From assembly GCF_015679265.1 (NCBI RefSeq), contig NZ_CP064942.1, forward strand, positions 124,001 through 188,000: a stretch of DNA of 64,000 nucleotides, written 5' to 3'. Each line of letters begins with the position of its first letter. The stretch's first letter is position 1. Origin of the DNA: Pontivivens ytuae. GTDB taxonomy: Bacteria > Pseudomonadota > Alphaproteobacteria > Rhodobacterales > Rhodobacteraceae. Made by a program: the position numbers and the translations under genes. The notes below the pieces were generated by a model that was not told where the DNA came from, did no database searches, and saw only the letters and a list, made by a program, of their open reading frames with translations. Shown here one piece after another: positions 9,687 to 19,259 of this stretch.

Positions 9687-10628
9687 ATGCAACGGATTTT
9701 CACGGCCTTTACGGGCCTTCTTTTGGCGAGCGCCGCCGCGGGACAGGTGCCGCTCGTCGTCGAGGCGGACGGCGCCGCGGAGCTGGCGCTGGAGGTCCGG
9801 CTGGACGGGGCCGAGATCTGCACGCTCACCGGACCCGACGCGACCTGCGTGATCTCCGACTGGCCCGATCTGGGGGACCTCAGCATCTCAGGCGCGGTCG
9901 ATGGGGCGGAGGTGACGCGAAGCTGGCGGCTGCTCGACATCTCCGAATGGACCGCGCCGCTGCATGACGGCGCGCTGGACCTGGGGGCGAAGCTCGACGC
10001 CTTTGCCGCGAACAGCACGGCGCTGCATGCCGCCGTCTCGCCCCGACCGGAGGGTCGGTTCTTCCCCGCCCCGGTCTTCGAGGTGGAGACGGTGGAGGAG
10101 GCTGTGCCGCCCGCCGAAACCCTGCCTGCGCCCCTCACAGCCTTCGCCACCCGTGCGGTCAGCTTCGACGAGATGACGTGGTACGCAGGCGCTCATCCCA
10201 ACGTGCGCGGCTGGCCCAGCGTCACCGAGTTCTATGCGAGCGAGGGAGCGGCGGACGAGGACATCCCCAGCGGCCTGCGCGACTGGTCCGATGCGGCCAC
10301 GGTCGTCTATATCGACCAGCGCCGGGACTGGTCGCTGCTCATCTGGCATCCGGAGCCCGCGCCGCACGGAACGTGGTCCTGGCTTCTCAGCGAATATGAC
10401 GAGCCGTTCGAGATCGGACCGCGCGAAACCGACGAGGCCGTCGAGCGCCTACTCCTCGCCCCCCTCGGCCTGCGCCACAACGCGAACTGGGTGACGATGG
10501 CCGCCCTTGCCGCGGGACTGGAGCTTGCCGAGATCGAGGAGGCACCGCCGCTGGTCGTCGACCGCCTCGCGCCCGACACGACCTTCCGCCTCGCCGTGGG
10601 CGAGGAGCTGCAGCTCAGCTTCGAATAG
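9687..10628 (+). CDS. Secreted hypothetical protein between ribE and ribBX
   Basis: 313 residues. A signal peptide is clear (MQRIFTAFTGLLLASAAAGQ), preceded by GGAGGGGG. Residues 20-100 look like a beta-rich domain (VPLVVEADGAAELALEVRLDG; CTLTGPDATCVI holds two cysteines that may form a disulfide). The rest is acidic and contains WHPEPAPHGTWSWLLSEYDEPFE-type segments rich in Trp. I recognise no family. The gene sits inside the riboflavin run, 58 bases after ribE, but a hairpin before ribBX suggests it need not be part of that pathway. Likely exported to the periplasm; function unknown. Confidence 0.75.
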   Translation: MQRIFTAFTGLLLASAAAGQVPLVVEADGAAELALEVRLDGAEICTLTGPDATCVISDWPDLGDLSISGAVDGAEVTRSWRLLDISEWTAPLHDGALDLGAKLDAFAANSTALHAAVSPRPEGRFFPAPVFEVETVEEAVPPAETLPAPLTAFATRAVSFDEMTWYAGAHPNVRGWPSVTEFYASEGAADEDIPSGLRDWSDAATVVYIDQRRDWSLLIWHPEPAPHGTWSWLLSEYDEPFEIGPRETDEAVERLLLAPLGLRHNANWVTMAALAAGLELAEIEEAPPLVVDRLAPDTTFRLAVGEELQLSFE

Positions 10629-10658
10629 ACGCGGCGCAAGGTCCGCGCGATGACGGTA

Positions 10659-10680
10659 CGGCCCCCTAGCCAAGGGGCCG
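10659..10680 (+). terminator. Hairpin between the secreted protein and ribBX
   Basis: Perfect 7-bp stem CGGCCCC (10659-10665) / GGGGCCG (10674-10680) with an 8-base loop. No T run follows, so it is either a weak or Rho-assisted terminator or a leader hairpin of ribBX, whose GTG start is 42 bases on. Confidence 0.4.
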
Positions 10681-10721
10681 TGGCTGGATTATCTGGGGCG
10701 CCTGCAAGGAAAGGTTTGCCC

Positions 10722-11825
10722 GTGCCAAGCGACACCGACTTCAAGGACGCGATCTCCTCGGTCGAGGACATCATCGAGGACGCGCGCAACGGGCGCATGT
10801 TCATCCTGGTGGACCACGAGGATCGGGAGAACGAGGGCGATCTCGTGATCCCCGCGCAGATGTGCACGCCGGATGCGATCAACTTCATGGCCACCCATGG
10901 CCGCGGCCTCATCTGCCTGACGCTGACCGGCGACCGGCTCGACCAGCTTGGCCTGCCGATGATGGCGCAGAGCAACTCCTCGCGGCACGAAACCGCCTTC
11001 ACCGTCTCGATCGAGGCGCGGGAGGGGGTGACGACGGGCATTTCCGCCGCCGACCGGGCGCGCACCGTCTCCGTCGCCATCGACCCGACCTCCGGGCCGC
11101 AGGACATCGCGACGCCGGGCCACGTCTTCCCGCTGCGCGCGAAGGAAGGCGGCGTGCTGGTCCGCGCAGGCCATACGGAGGCGGCGGTCGATATCTCCCG
11201 CCTCGCAGGCCTGAACCCCTCCGGCGTGATCTGCGAGATCATGAAGGAGGACGGGACCATGGCCCGCCTGCCCGACCTGATCGCGTTTGCCCAGCGGCAC
11301 GGGCTGAAGATCGGCACGATCTCCGACCTGATCGCCTATCGCCGCCGCCACGACAACCTCGTGCGGGAGGCCGCGACGAGGGAGGTCGTTAGCGAGTACG
11401 GCGGCGAGTGGACCCTGCGCGTCTTCTCCGACGTCACCGGCGGGGCGGAGCATCTGGCGCTGACCAAGGGCGATGTGAGCAACGGACCGGTCATGGTCCG
11501 CATGCACCCCGCCAACCCGCTGGAGGACATGCTGGCGCTCGTCCCCGGCCGCTCCCACCAACTTGAGACCGCGATGCGGCTGATCGGCGAGGAGGGACGC
11601 GGGGTCGTCGTCCTGCTCCGCGACATGAGCGCAAAGATGGCGATGGACGGCGAGGTCTCGCCGCAGACCCTGCGCAACTACGGCATCGGGGCACAGATCC
11701 TCGGTGCGCTCGGCGTGCACGAGATGATCCTGCTCACCAACTCCGCCGCGCCGAAGGTCGTGGGGCTGGAGGGCTACGGCCTTTCCATCGCGGGCACGCG
11801 GCCCATTCCGGACAGGGAGCACTGA
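10722..11825 (+). CDS. ribB: 3,4-dihydroxy-2-butanone-4-phosphate synthase with a degenerate GTP cyclohydrolase II domain (RibBX type)
   Basis: 367 residues from GTG 10722, chosen because AAGGAAAGG precedes it; an ATG at 10650 would put the hairpin inside the gene. Residues 1-215 are a complete RibB domain: EDRENEGDLVIP, THGRGLICL, GHVFPLRAKEGGVLVR-type segment, and NPSGVICEIMKEDG. It makes the four-carbon unit of riboflavin from ribulose 5-phosphate. The C-terminal half aligns in shape with RibA (HPANPLEDML, RNYGIGAQIL), but the three zinc cysteines and the TGD..GS..C core are absent. It therefore cannot be a classical GTP cyclohydrolase II. This matches the RibBX proteins known in Proteobacteria. 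ribH follows after three bases. Confidence 0.92.
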   Translation: MPSDTDFKDAISSVEDIIEDARNGRMFILVDHEDRENEGDLVIPAQMCTPDAINFMATHGRGLICLTLTGDRLDQLGLPMMAQSNSSRHETAFTVSIEAREGVTTGISAADRARTVSVAIDPTSGPQDIATPGHVFPLRAKEGGVLVRAGHTEAAVDISRLAGLNPSGVICEIMKEDGTMARLPDLIAFAQRHGLKIGTISDLIAYRRRHDNLVREAATREVVSEYGGEWTLRVFSDVTGGAEHLALTKGDVSNGPVMVRMHPANPLEDMLALVPGRSHQLETAMRLIGEEGRGVVVLLRDMSAKMAMDGEVSPQTLRNYGIGAQILGALGVHEMILLTNSAAPKVVGLEGYGLSIAGTRPIPDREH

Positions 11826-11828
11826 GTC

Positions 11829-12371
11829 ATGGCGAGCACCGAAGAGCATTTCGCGATGGATGCGCCCCGGCTCGACCCGGCGCCGCACCTCCTGCTGGTC
11901 ACGGCCCCCTTCTACCGCCGCATCGCCGACTGGCTAATCGAGGGCGCTTCGTCTGCAATCGAAAGCGCCGGCGGTACGGTCGAGGCGATCGAGGTGCCCG
12001 GCGCGCTGGAACTGCCCACCGCCATCCGCCTCGCCTCGCGCACCGGACGCTATGACGGCTTCGTCGCACTCGGCTGTGTCATTCGGGGCGCGACCACCCA
12101 TTACGAGACGGTCTGCAACGACAGCTCGCGCGGGATCACGCTGCTGGGCCTCGACGGGCTCTGCATCGGAAACGGGATCCTCACGGTGGAGAACATGGAT
12201 CAGGCCGTCGAGCGGGCCGACCCCGCGCAGATGAACAAGGGCGGCGGCGCGGCCATCGCGGCGCTGCACCTGATCGCGCTCGACCGCCGGTTCCGCGCCC
12301 CTGCCCCGGTTGCCGACCCGCAATCCGAAATTCTCATGGCCGGAACCGCCGGTCCGAAGGATACTGCCTGA
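11829..12371 (+). CDS. ribH: 6,7-dimethyl-8-ribityllumazine synthase
   Basis: 180 residues. Family features: APFYRRIADWLIEGA near the start, EVPGALELPTAIRLA, the DGFVALGCVIRG block, and TTHYETVCNDSSRGI with the catalytic His. It condenses the RibA/RibD product with the butanone phosphate made by RibB. ATG comes three bases after the ribBX stop and nusB begins one base after its own stop, so ribBX-ribH-nusB are very probably cotranscribed. A 20-residue N-terminal extension is longer than in many homologues. Confidence 0.95.
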   Translation: MASTEEHFAMDAPRLDPAPHLLLVTAPFYRRIADWLIEGASSAIESAGGTVEAIEVPGALELPTAIRLASRTGRYDGFVALGCVIRGATTHYETVCNDSSRGITLLGLDGLCIGNGILTVENMDQAVERADPAQMNKGGGAAIAALHLIALDRRFRAPAPVADPQSEILMAGTAGPKDTA

Positions 12372-12372
12372 C

Positions 12373-12858
12373 ATGCCACGTCCCGTTCCCAAACCGAGCC
12401 GCGAGGAAAAGCGGCAGATGCGCTCGGCCTCCCGGCTCTTCGCGGTGCAGGCGCTCTTCCAGATGGAGCAGTCGGGCCAGCCGATGCCGGAGGTGCGCGA
12501 GCAGTTCGAGACGCACCGCTTCGGGGCGGAGCTCGATGGCGAGACCTATAGCGAGGGCGACGTCGACCTCTTTCGCGCGACGCTGAGCGAGGCGCTGGAC
12601 CGTCAGGCCACCATCGACCAGGCGACCGACCGCGCCCTGGTCGAGCGTTGGCCGCTGGGCAAGATCGACCCGACACTGCGCGCCCTCTTCCGCGCCGCGG
12701 GGGCGGAGATCGCGGGGCTCGACACCCCGCCCAAGGTCGTCATCACGGAATATGTGGACGTGGCCAAGGCCTTCTTCCCCGACGGGAAGGAGCCCCGCTT
12801 CGTCAACGCCGTCCTCGATCACATGGCGCGGGAGATCAAACCCGACGCCTTTTCGTGA
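12373..12858 (+). CDS. nusB: Transcription antitermination factor NusB
   Basis: 161 residues from ATG 12373, one base after the ribH stop; a longer reading frame upstream overlaps ribH and is not needed. The protein shows SRLFAVQALFQMEQSG at the N terminus and, at the C terminus, the family pattern VVITEYVDVAKAFFPDGKEPRFVNAVLDHMA (key: EYV..A..F......FVN..LD). NusB with NusE/S10 loads on boxA of nascent rRNA and prevents Rho termination. The ribH-nusB pairing is widespread in bacteria. Confidence 0.95.
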   Translation: MPRPVPKPSREEKRQMRSASRLFAVQALFQMEQSGQPMPEVREQFETHRFGAELDGETYSEGDVDLFRATLSEALDRQATIDQATDRALVERWPLGKIDPTLRALFRAAGAEIAGLDTPPKVVITEYVDVAKAFFPDGKEPRFVNAVLDHMAREIKPDAFS

Positions 12859-12866
12859 GGCTCACC

Positions 12867-13529
12867 ATGACCGTTGGCGACCTGGTCCGCGGCACCGTCC
12901 GCCTCGTGGTGGACCACTTCCTTCTGCTTTTCACCATCGCCTTCGTCGGCACGCTGGCGACGACCGCGGTCCAGTACATGCTGGGCGCCGCTGTGGGCGA
13001 GGAGATGAGCGTGCTGGTCATCGTGATCGGCCTGTTCCTCTCCGCCGTGATCAACGGCCTTCTGTGCCTCTCCGCCTGGGACGCGCGGGAGGGGGCGGCC
13101 CCTGATCCGATGGAGGATCTGAACACCGCCTTCCGCATGGCCTTCCCCCTGCTCGGCGTCACGCTCGCCGTCGTGCTGATGATCGCGTTTGGCTTCGTGC
13201 TCCTGATCATCCCGGGCCTCTTCGCCATGACGGTGTTCAGCGTCTCGGTGCCCGCACTGCTGCTGGAGCGGCCGATCAGCATGATGGACGCCATGATCCG
13301 CTCGACGGAGCTGACGCGGGGCTATCGCTGGCAGGCCTTTGGCGGGCTGATCGTGATCGCCGCGCTGGGATTGTTCCTCATGATCGCACTGGCGCCCGCG
13401 GCCAGCGCGACGGGTGCCGTCATCATGTATTCGGTGGTCGTGAACACGGTGCTTCTGCTGCTCTCCACCGCCTATCTGGTGGAGCTCTACGGTCAGTTGC
13501 GCGACGCGCCGCGGATCACGGCAGACTGA
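12867..13529 (+). CDS. Multi-pass membrane protein, probable glycerophosphoryl diester phosphodiesterase membrane-domain-like
   Basis: 220 residues, from ATG 12867, eight bases after nusB. Five to six hydrophobic segments are visible (about residues 15-35, 42-62, 85-115, 120-135, 155-178, 185-205). Between the third and fourth lies the pattern IPGLFAMTVFSVSVPALLLERP followed by DAMIRSTELTRGYRW, typical of small integral-membrane proteins in which a TM region is followed by A..RS..L..G. Molecular role unknown. It is the last plus-strand gene of the rib-nusB run and its end overlaps the convergent M48 protease by 14 bases. Confidence 0.75.
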   Translation: MTVGDLVRGTVRLVVDHFLLLFTIAFVGTLATTAVQYMLGAAVGEEMSVLVIVIGLFLSAVINGLLCLSAWDAREGAAPDPMEDLNTAFRMAFPLLGVTLAVVLMIAFGFVLLIIPGLFAMTVFSVSVPALLLERPISMMDAMIRSTELTRGYRWQAFGGLIVIAALGLFLMIALAPAASATGAVIMYSVVVNTVLLLLSTAYLVELYGQLRDAPRITAD

Positions 13530-14625
13530 CTGTTTCCTCGCAAACGTCGCGCAGTGCTTGCCACTGGGCGGGCGTGAGTATGGGCCGCGCATCCGCGCCC
13601 GCCTGATCCGCCGCCTCGGCCGCCGCTGCGCGCGAGGCGAGGTCGGGGTGGGAGGCGAGGTGCGACATCAGCTCGCTCGTCTCGCCGATCTCCTCGTGCA
13701 GGCGAGCGAAGAACTCCGCGATGCCGCTGGTCGACACGTCGGCCTCCGTCAGCATCGCGAAGGCGAAGTCGTCGGCGGCCTCCTCCGCCTCCCGCTGGTA
13801 GGAGGAGGTGAGGAGCTGCTCGGCCACCGCAACCGCAACCACACCGCCCGCGAAGTCCCCGATGACCATGCTGAGCAGACCGGCGGAGCCCGCGGCGCGC
13901 AATGACAGGCGCAGGCCGTCGCGGCGGCTCACATGCCCGATCTCGTGGGCGAGGACACCTGCGACCTCCTCGGCACTCTCCGCCTCATCGATCAGCTCAC
14001 GGAAGAAGATGACGTGGCCGCCGGGCAGTGCCACGGCGTTCACCATGTCGACGTCCCAGATCTCGGGCATCACGCCATAGGCGCCCTCGGGATCGAGCCG
14101 GGCGAGCATGATCTCCAGCGCGTCGATCCCCTTGGGCGCCACGCAACGCCGGGGCGTCTCTCCAAGGAAGGGTTCGGCAACGCGCACGAGGTTGCGGCGC
14201 ACCTGCGCGCCCATCTGCGCCTCGGTCTCCGCCGTGATGAAGGGCGTCAGCCGCTCCGCCGTCAGAGGCACCAAGACGAAAACGATCAACACGAAGGACG
14301 CCGCCGCGGCCGCGCACCAGGCCAAAAGCTTGCCCGCACCGGGTCCGCGCCGCAGGGGCCGGGCGGCGGCAGGCACCCGCGCCCGGATCTCCTTGACCAG
14401 CGCGGGGTCGGAGACGCGCAGCCGCGCCTCCCCTTCCGCGATGTTGCCAAAGGCCGCCCCCCGCGCCGTCGCAGGGCCGGCCAAGCGCATGTCGAGCAGC
14501 GACCAACGCGCCAGCGTCCGCCCGCCGTCCTCGTCCGCGATGACCAGCGAGTGGCTGCCGAGCGCGATACGCACCGGGCGCCCGCGGGCGATCTCGCCGT
14601 CGAAATAGGTGCCGGTGCCGTTCAT
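13516..14625 (-). CDS. M48-family membrane zinc metalloprotease
   Basis: 369 residues. An N-terminal beta domain (MNGTGTYFDGEIARGRPV..., residues 1-95) precedes one TM helix (about 108-128, AAAASFVLIVFVLVPL). The peptidase domain has the zinc motif HEIGH near residue 230 and the third-ligand region EREAEEAADDFAFAML near 285. Members degrade misfolded or membrane proteins. It is two bases downstream of the DUF898 gene on the same strand; DUF898-M48 is a conserved pair, so the two probably work together in envelope quality control (inference). Confidence 0.88.
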   Translation of the reverse strand: MNGTGTYFDGEIARGRPVRIALGSHSLVIADEDGGRTLARWSLLDMRLAGPATARGAAFGNIAEGEARLRVSDPALVKEIRARVPAAARPLRRGPGAGKLLAWCAAAAASFVLIVFVLVPLTAERLTPFITAETEAQMGAQVRRNLVRVAEPFLGETPRRCVAPKGIDALEIMLARLDPEGAYGVMPEIWDVDMVNAVALPGGHVIFFRELIDEAESAEEVAGVLAHEIGHVSRRDGLRLSLRAAGSAGLLSMVIGDFAGGVVAVAVAEQLLTSSYQREAEEAADDFAFAMLTEADVSTSGIAEFFARLHEEIGETSELMSHLASHPDLASRAAAAEAADQAGADARPILTPAQWQALRDVCEETVSLP

Positions 14626-14627
14626 GC

Positions 14628-15821
14628 TCAGAACGCCGCCCCGACATCGAGCGCATCGGCGAAGCCGTCAGCCTCCATGAAGTCGTCCTCGGCCCGCTGG
14701 CGCACATCGGCGAGCGCCTCCGCGTTCTCGATCCGCAGCGTCTCGACATAGTGCTGGACCAGCGGCATGGAGACGAAGATCTCCGAAAACGCGCCGCCCA
14801 GCACGATAAGCAGGAGGTAGATCGCAACGAACCCGAGCAGCGCGGCCCCGCCGGCCAGCGCGGTCGTAATCGCCTCGGGATCGGTGAAGTCGATCGTCGA
14901 TCCGACGAGCAGGTTCATCACCGCGAAAAGCACCGCGCCGATGACGCTGAGGATGACCGAGACGAGGAAGGTGCCGAGCAGCACGATCCCGATAACGCGG
15001 CCCGTGCGCACGCCGGACTGGAGGCGGATCGGCCCCGCCTCCTTCTGCCCAGTCAGGATGCGGAACGACACGATCTGGTAGCGGACGTAGAAGAGGATCA
15101 GCGCGAGATAGCCGATCACGCCGAACGCCACCGCAGCGATCGGAGAGTCCGCGCCCGTCGCCCCGATGATCAGCACGGTCGTGGCCACGACGCTCAGGAT
15201 CACGCCGAGCCAGGGCCGCATCAGCGCCTGCCAGCGCCCGCCCTGCCGGAGCCTCAGATCACCGTAATAGGTCCGGTCACTCCGGAACTTCTCCAGCTTC
15301 CAGTGCTGGCGCGGGGCGAGCACACCCAGCGTCAGCACCGTGATCAGCGTCTGCACCAGCGCCACGCCGACATAGCGCCAAGCCGCAGGCTCCGCCCCGA
15401 AGCGGATGCCGCGAAAACGGGTACGCGACAGCACATAGCGGCGCGCGCGGTACTGGGCGTAGTAGGTGAGCGGGATCAGCGGCAGCAGCGTCAGCGTCCC
15501 CGCGAACTGGTTCCCGTCGAAGACCGACAGACCGACGACGTAGAGCCCGAGGTTGAAGATCGCGAGGATGATGGCGAGCACCACGATGGCGACGAGAAAG
15601 CCCAACAGCTTCTCGAGCCCCGTGCCGGTGTATTCAAAGCCCTCGCCCTCGACCTCCACAGCACCCCAGTAGTATTGGCGCATCTTCGTGCGCATCCAGA
15701 AGCGATAGATGCCCAGCGTCAGCACCGTGAACAGTAGCGTGCGCGCGGCCAGCCAGAACAGCGGCGTCGATTCGCCCACGAAACGGGGCGCGACAGGCGC
15801 TTGCGAGGATTGGGTCGTCAT
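14628..15821 (-). CDS. DUF898 (YjgN-like) multi-pass membrane protein
   Basis: 397 residues from ATG 15821, preferred over an in-frame ATG at 15854 because AAGGA lies eight bases upstream. The DUF898 signature repeats are present: LFTVLTLGIYRFWMRTKMRQYYW and, later, VTLGVLAPRQHWKLEKF. About eight hydrophobic segments span the length. Biochemical function is unknown for the family. It is immediately followed by an M48 protease (gap two bases), a recurring arrangement that suggests the membrane protein guides or is a partner of the protease. Confidence 0.85.
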   Translation of the reverse strand: MTTQSSQAPVAPRFVGESTPLFWLAARTLLFTVLTLGIYRFWMRTKMRQYYWGAVEVEGEGFEYTGTGLEKLLGFLVAIVVLAIILAIFNLGLYVVGLSVFDGNQFAGTLTLLPLIPLTYYAQYRARRYVLSRTRFRGIRFGAEPAAWRYVGVALVQTLITVLTLGVLAPRQHWKLEKFRSDRTYYGDLRLRQGGRWQALMRPWLGVILSVVATTVLIIGATGADSPIAAVAFGVIGYLALILFYVRYQIVSFRILTGQKEAGPIRLQSGVRTGRVIGIVLLGTFLVSVILSVIGAVLFAVMNLLVGSTIDFTDPEAITTALAGGAALLGFVAIYLLLIVLGGAFSEIFVSMPLVQHYVETLRIENAEALADVRQRAEDDFMEADGFADALDVGAAF

Positions 15822-15904
15822 GAATTCTGTCCTTGGTGCCGTCCTTGTCGACACACTAGCGGGGGCAGTTGCGATCTGAACGAGAATTCAGACCGCACCG
15901 CACT

Positions 15905-18202
15905 TCAGAATTTATTGTTGCGCGGAAACCCGCGCGGCGCCATGCGGCCCGAGCCCGCACGCTTGCCGAGATAGTCGCCGAGCTCCGTCTCCGTCCGGGT
16001 GCGGCCTGCCGGATCCTTCCAGCTCAACCCCTCGGCGAGGGTGAAGGTCATGGCGTCGCTCAGCCCGCCATCCTTGTACTTCTGCAGGCGCACGCCCTTG
16101 CCGCGTGCCATCTCCGGCAGCTCGTCGAGGGGGAAGATCAGCACCTTGCGGTTCTCGCCCACCACGGCGACGTGATCGCCGCCGACAGGGCGACAGACCG
16201 CGGCCTTCGCATCGCGCACGTTGAGCGCCTGCTTGCCGGAGCGGGTCTGGGCCACGATATCGGCCTCCGGCACCACGAAGCCATCACCTGCGGTCGAGGC
16301 GACGAGCAGCTTGCGGGTGGCGTCATGGGCGAACAGCGCCACGATCTCCGCCTCGTTGGGCAGGTCGATCATCAGGCGCACCGGCTCGCCCATCCCCCGC
16401 CCGCCGGGCAGGTTGGAGGCGGCGAGCGTGTAGAACCGCCCGTTCGTCCCGAACAGCACCAGCTTGTCCGTGGTCTCCGCATGGAAGATGAAGCGAGGTC
16501 CGTCGCCGTCCTTGAACTTCATCTCGGTGTCGAGCGCGATGTGCCCCTTCATCGCGCGGATCCAGCCCATCTGGGAGCAGACGACGGTGATCGGCTCGCG
16601 CTCGATCATCGCCTCCAGCGGCACTTCAGCCGCCTCTGGCGCATCGGCGAAACCGGAGCGGCGGGCGGTGGTGGGATAGTCGGCGCCGTCGGTGCGCTTG
16701 AGATCGGCGAGGCTCTCGGCCGCGGTGATCCCCTTGTATTTCGCGGGCGCGCCGAACTCCTTGCGCGTCTCGCGCAGCTGATCGGCGATGCGGGACCATT
16801 GCAGCTCCTCGCTCCCGAGCAGGTCTTCGAGCTCCGCGCGCTCCGCGATCAGGTCGTCGCGTTCCTTGCGCAGCTCCATCTCCTCCAGCTTGCGCAGGGA
16901 GCGCAGGCGCATGTTGAGGATCGCCTCGGCCTGCACGTCGGTCAGCTCGAACTCGGCCATCAGGACCGGTTTCGGCTCGTCCTCGGTCCGGATGATCTCG
17001 ATCACGCGGTCGAGGTTGAGGAAGGCGACGATGTACCCCTCCAGCACCTCCAGCCGCCGGTCGATCTTCTCCATCCGGTGGCGGGAGCGGCGGACCAGCA
17101 CGTCGCGCCGATGGTCGAGAAACGCACGCAGCACGTCGCGAAGCGAGCAGACCTGCGGCGTGCGCCCGTCGATCAGCACGTTCATGTTGAGCGAGAAGCG
17201 CGTCTCCAGGTCCGTCTGACGGAACAGCGCCTCCATTAGCGTGGCCGGGTCCACGGTGCGGGCCTTGGGCTCCAGCACGATGCGGATGTCCTCGGCACTC
17301 TCATCGCGGATATCGGCGAGGATCGGCAGTTTCTTGGAGTTGATCAGCTCCGCGATCCGCTCGATCAGCTTCGATTTCTGGACCTGGTAGGGGATCTCGG
17401 TGACGACGATCTGCCATTGGCCGCGGCCCAGTTCCTCCCGCTGCCAGACGGAGCGCAGGCGGAACGCACCACGTCCCGTCGCATAAGCTTCGCGGATCGC
17501 GGCGGGTGGCTCGACGATGGTGCCCCCCGTGGGGAAATCCGGGCCGGGAATGAACTCGGTGAGCTTGTCGATGCCCGCATTGGGCGTCTTGATCAGGTAG
17601 AGGGCGGCGTCAATCACCTCGCCCACATTGTGCGGCGGAATGTTCGTCGCCATACCAACGGCGATGCCGGACGAGCCGTTGGCGAGGAGGTTGGGAAAGG
17701 CCGCCGGCAGCACCTCCGGCTCCTCCTCCGACCCGTCGTAGTTGGGGCGGAAATCGACCGCGTTCTCGGCCAGCCCCTCCATCATCGCGGCGGCGACGGC
17801 GGCCAGCCGCGCCTCGGTGTAGCGCTGGGCCGCGGGGTTGTCCCCATCGACATTGCCGAAGTTCCCCTGCCCGTCCACCAGCGGATAGCGGACGTTGAAA
17901 TCCTGCGCGAGGCGGGCCAGCGCGTCGTAAATGGCCTGGTCGCCATGGGGGTGATAGTTACCCATGACCTCACCGACGATCTTCGCGCATTTGCGGAAGG
18001 CGCCGTTGGGGTCGAGCCGCAGCCCCCGCATCGCGAACAGGATCCGCCGGTGCACCGGCTTCAGCCCGTCGCGCGCATCCGGCAGCGCGCGGTGCATGAT
18101 CGTGCTGAGCGCGTATTGCAGGTAGCGGTCGCCGATCGCGCGGGAGAGCGGCTCACGGCTGATATTGCCGTCCATGTCGGGGGTATCGGTGATCTCGGCC
18201 AT
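15905..18202 (-). CDS. parC: DNA topoisomerase IV subunit A
   Basis: 765 residues, usual ParC size and shorter than GyrA. The breakage-reunion domain contains [17 protein letters not shown] and the catalytic tyrosine Y128 in [10 protein letters not shown]. The later part (about 500-740) is a short, degenerate beta-pinwheel, with no GyrA box seen, which separates it from gyrase. With ParE it decatenates sister chromosomes. The quinolone-target region (residues about 60-100) reads normally. Between its stop and the DUF898 start lies a 6-bp inverted repeat (TCTGAA...TTCAGA) that is not a convincing terminator. Confidence 0.95.
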   Translation of the reverse strand: MAEITDTPDMDGNISREPLSRAIGDRYLQYALSTIMHRALPDARDGLKPVHRRILFAMRGLRLDPNGAFRKCAKIVGEVMGNYHPHGDQAIYDALARLAQDFNVRYPLVDGQGNFGNVDGDNPAAQRYTEARLAAVAAAMMEGLAENAVDFRPNYDGSEEEPEVLPAAFPNLLANGSSGIAVGMATNIPPHNVGEVIDAALYLIKTPNAGIDKLTEFIPGPDFPTGGTIVEPPAAIREAYATGRGAFRLRSVWQREELGRGQWQIVVTEIPYQVQKSKLIERIAELINSKKLPILADIRDESAEDIRIVLEPKARTVDPATLMEALFRQTDLETRFSLNMNVLIDGRTPQVCSLRDVLRAFLDHRRDVLVRRSRHRMEKIDRRLEVLEGYIVAFLNLDRVIEIIRTEDEPKPVLMAEFELTDVQAEAILNMRLRSLRKLEEMELRKERDDLIAERAELEDLLGSEELQWSRIADQLRETRKEFGAPAKYKGITAAESLADLKRTDGADYPTTARRSGFADAPEAAEVPLEAMIEREPITVVCSQMGWIRAMKGHIALDTEMKFKDGDGPRFIFHAETTDKLVLFGTNGRFYTLAASNLPGGRGMGEPVRLMIDLPNEAEIVALFAHDATRKLLVASTAGDGFVVPEADIVAQTRSGKQALNVRDAKAAVCRPVGGDHVAVVGENRKVLIFPLDELPEMARGKGVRLQKYKDGGLSDAMTFTLAEGLSWKDPAGRTRTETELGDYLGKRAGSGRMAPRGFPRNNKF

Positions 18203-18244
18203 AGATATGGTGTAGGATGGCGGCGAAAGCGCGTAAAGCCGGAA

Positions 18245-18296
18245 ACGGCGGCACCGCTTGCCGCCGTGGCATTTGCGTATTTGGACAAAGAAGAAG
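18245..18296. repeat. Intergenic repeat: hairpin plus AAAGAAGAAG tail (copy 1)
   Basis: A 7-bp hairpin ACGGCGG/CCGCCGT (18245-18267) is followed by GCGTATTTGGACAAAGAAGA-AG (18275-18296). A related 22-base tail, 18 of 22 identical, occurs at 58108-58129, also after GC-rich inverted repeats. It lies in the gap between divergent parC and the twin-TM gene. It looks like a small dispersed intergenic element; function unknown. Confidence 0.5.
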
Positions 18297-18351
18297 CCCG
18301 CGACCGACTGGCCTCTTTGCCCTAGGCGCGCGACAGGCTAGGTCGAACGAC

Positions 18352-18561
18352 ATGGTACAGGGACCCCTACTCTATCTCATCGCCTTCGCCTGCCTTGCGG
18401 TGCTGGTGGTGCTTCTCATCGGCGTCGGCGGCTTTGCCAAGGGCGGCGATTTCAATCGGAAATATGCCAACAAGATCATGCGCCTGCGGATCCTGCTGCA
18501 GTTCATCGCGGTGATCATCATCGTGGCGGCGGTCTGGATCGCGCGGCAGACGGGAGGCTGA
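18352..18561 (+). CDS. Small twin-transmembrane protein (HIG1-like)
   Basis: 69 residues from ATG 18352. Two TM helices (about 5-26 and 46-66) flank a short basic loop GGDFNRKYANKIMRLR. The size, layout and the N-x-R-N-K-x-M-R pattern fit the HIG1-type small inner-membrane proteins; some relatives associate with respiratory complexes. It ends three bases before the cobalamin adenosyltransferase gene and is therefore probably cotranscribed with it. Exact role unknown. Confidence 0.8.
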   Translation: MVQGPLLYLIAFACLAVLVVLLIGVGGFAKGGDFNRKYANKIMRLRILLQFIAVIIIVAAVWIARQTGG

Positions 18562-18564
18562 GCC

Positions 18565-19137
18565 ATGGTGGTGCTCAACAAGATCTACACCAAGACCGGC
18601 GATCACGGAGAGACCGCGCTCGGCAACGGGGCGCGGGTGGCCAAGCACTCGATCCGGGTGAACGCCTACGGCACGGTGGACGAGGTGAACGCGACGGTGG
18701 GCCTCGCCCGGCAGGTGGCCGAGGGTGAGATGGACGATCGGCTGGCGGCAATCCAGAACGACCTCTTCGACCTTGGGGCGGATCTGTGCACGCCGGATAT
18801 GGAGAAGGACGGGGAGCGCGAATACCCGCCCCTGCGCGTCGCCGACAGCCAGGTCGAGCGGCTGGAGGCGGAGATCGACGCGATGAATGCGAAGCTGGAG
18901 CCGCTCAGGAGCTTCATCCTGCCGGGCGGTACGCCGCTCGCCGCCCAGATGCACCTCTGCCGAACCGTGGCGCGGCGCGCGGAGCGGCTGGTGGTGGAGC
19001 TTGCCACGATGGAAAGCGTGAACCCCGCCTCGGTGAAATACCTCAATCGCCTGTCCGACTGGTTCTTCGTCGCCGGCCGCATCGCCAACGACGACGGCAA
19101 GAACGATGTGTTGTGGGTTCCGGGTGCGAACCGCTGA
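18565..19137 (+). CDS. Cob(I)yrinic acid a,c-diamide / cob(I)alamin adenosyltransferase, PduO type
   Basis: 190 residues. The nucleotide-binding start is KIYTKTGDHGETALGNG; the later helix bundle has RVNAYGTVDEVNATVGLAR, the FILPGGTPLAA block, and CRTVARRAERLVVEL with conserved R-x-x-E-R. This ATP:corrinoid adenosyltransferase makes adenosylcobalamin, used for instance by methylmalonyl-CoA mutase in branched-chain and odd-chain catabolism. That suits its place ahead of etfBA and a beta-oxidation dehydrogenase. Three bases separate it from the twin-TM gene. Confidence 0.92.
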   Translation: MVVLNKIYTKTGDHGETALGNGARVAKHSIRVNAYGTVDEVNATVGLARQVAEGEMDDRLAAIQNDLFDLGADLCTPDMEKDGEREYPPLRVADSQVERLEAEIDAMNAKLEPLRSFILPGGTPLAAQMHLCRTVARRAERLVVELATMESVNPASVKYLNRLSDWFFVAGRIANDDGKNDVLWVPGANR

Positions 19138-19259
19138 CCGAAGGCCAGCGGCGGGCCGTCCAGTGGACGGACCGGCACCCGGAAGGGCGGAGCCCCGGAG
19201 TCTCAACTCCTTGATCTGACGCCACGCCTACCCCGCCCTCTCTGACGCGACGTTGGAAT

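Noticed and set aside
15841..15904. Terminator after parC
   Set aside because: TCTGAA...TTCAGA is only six base pairs with no T run; too weak to call.
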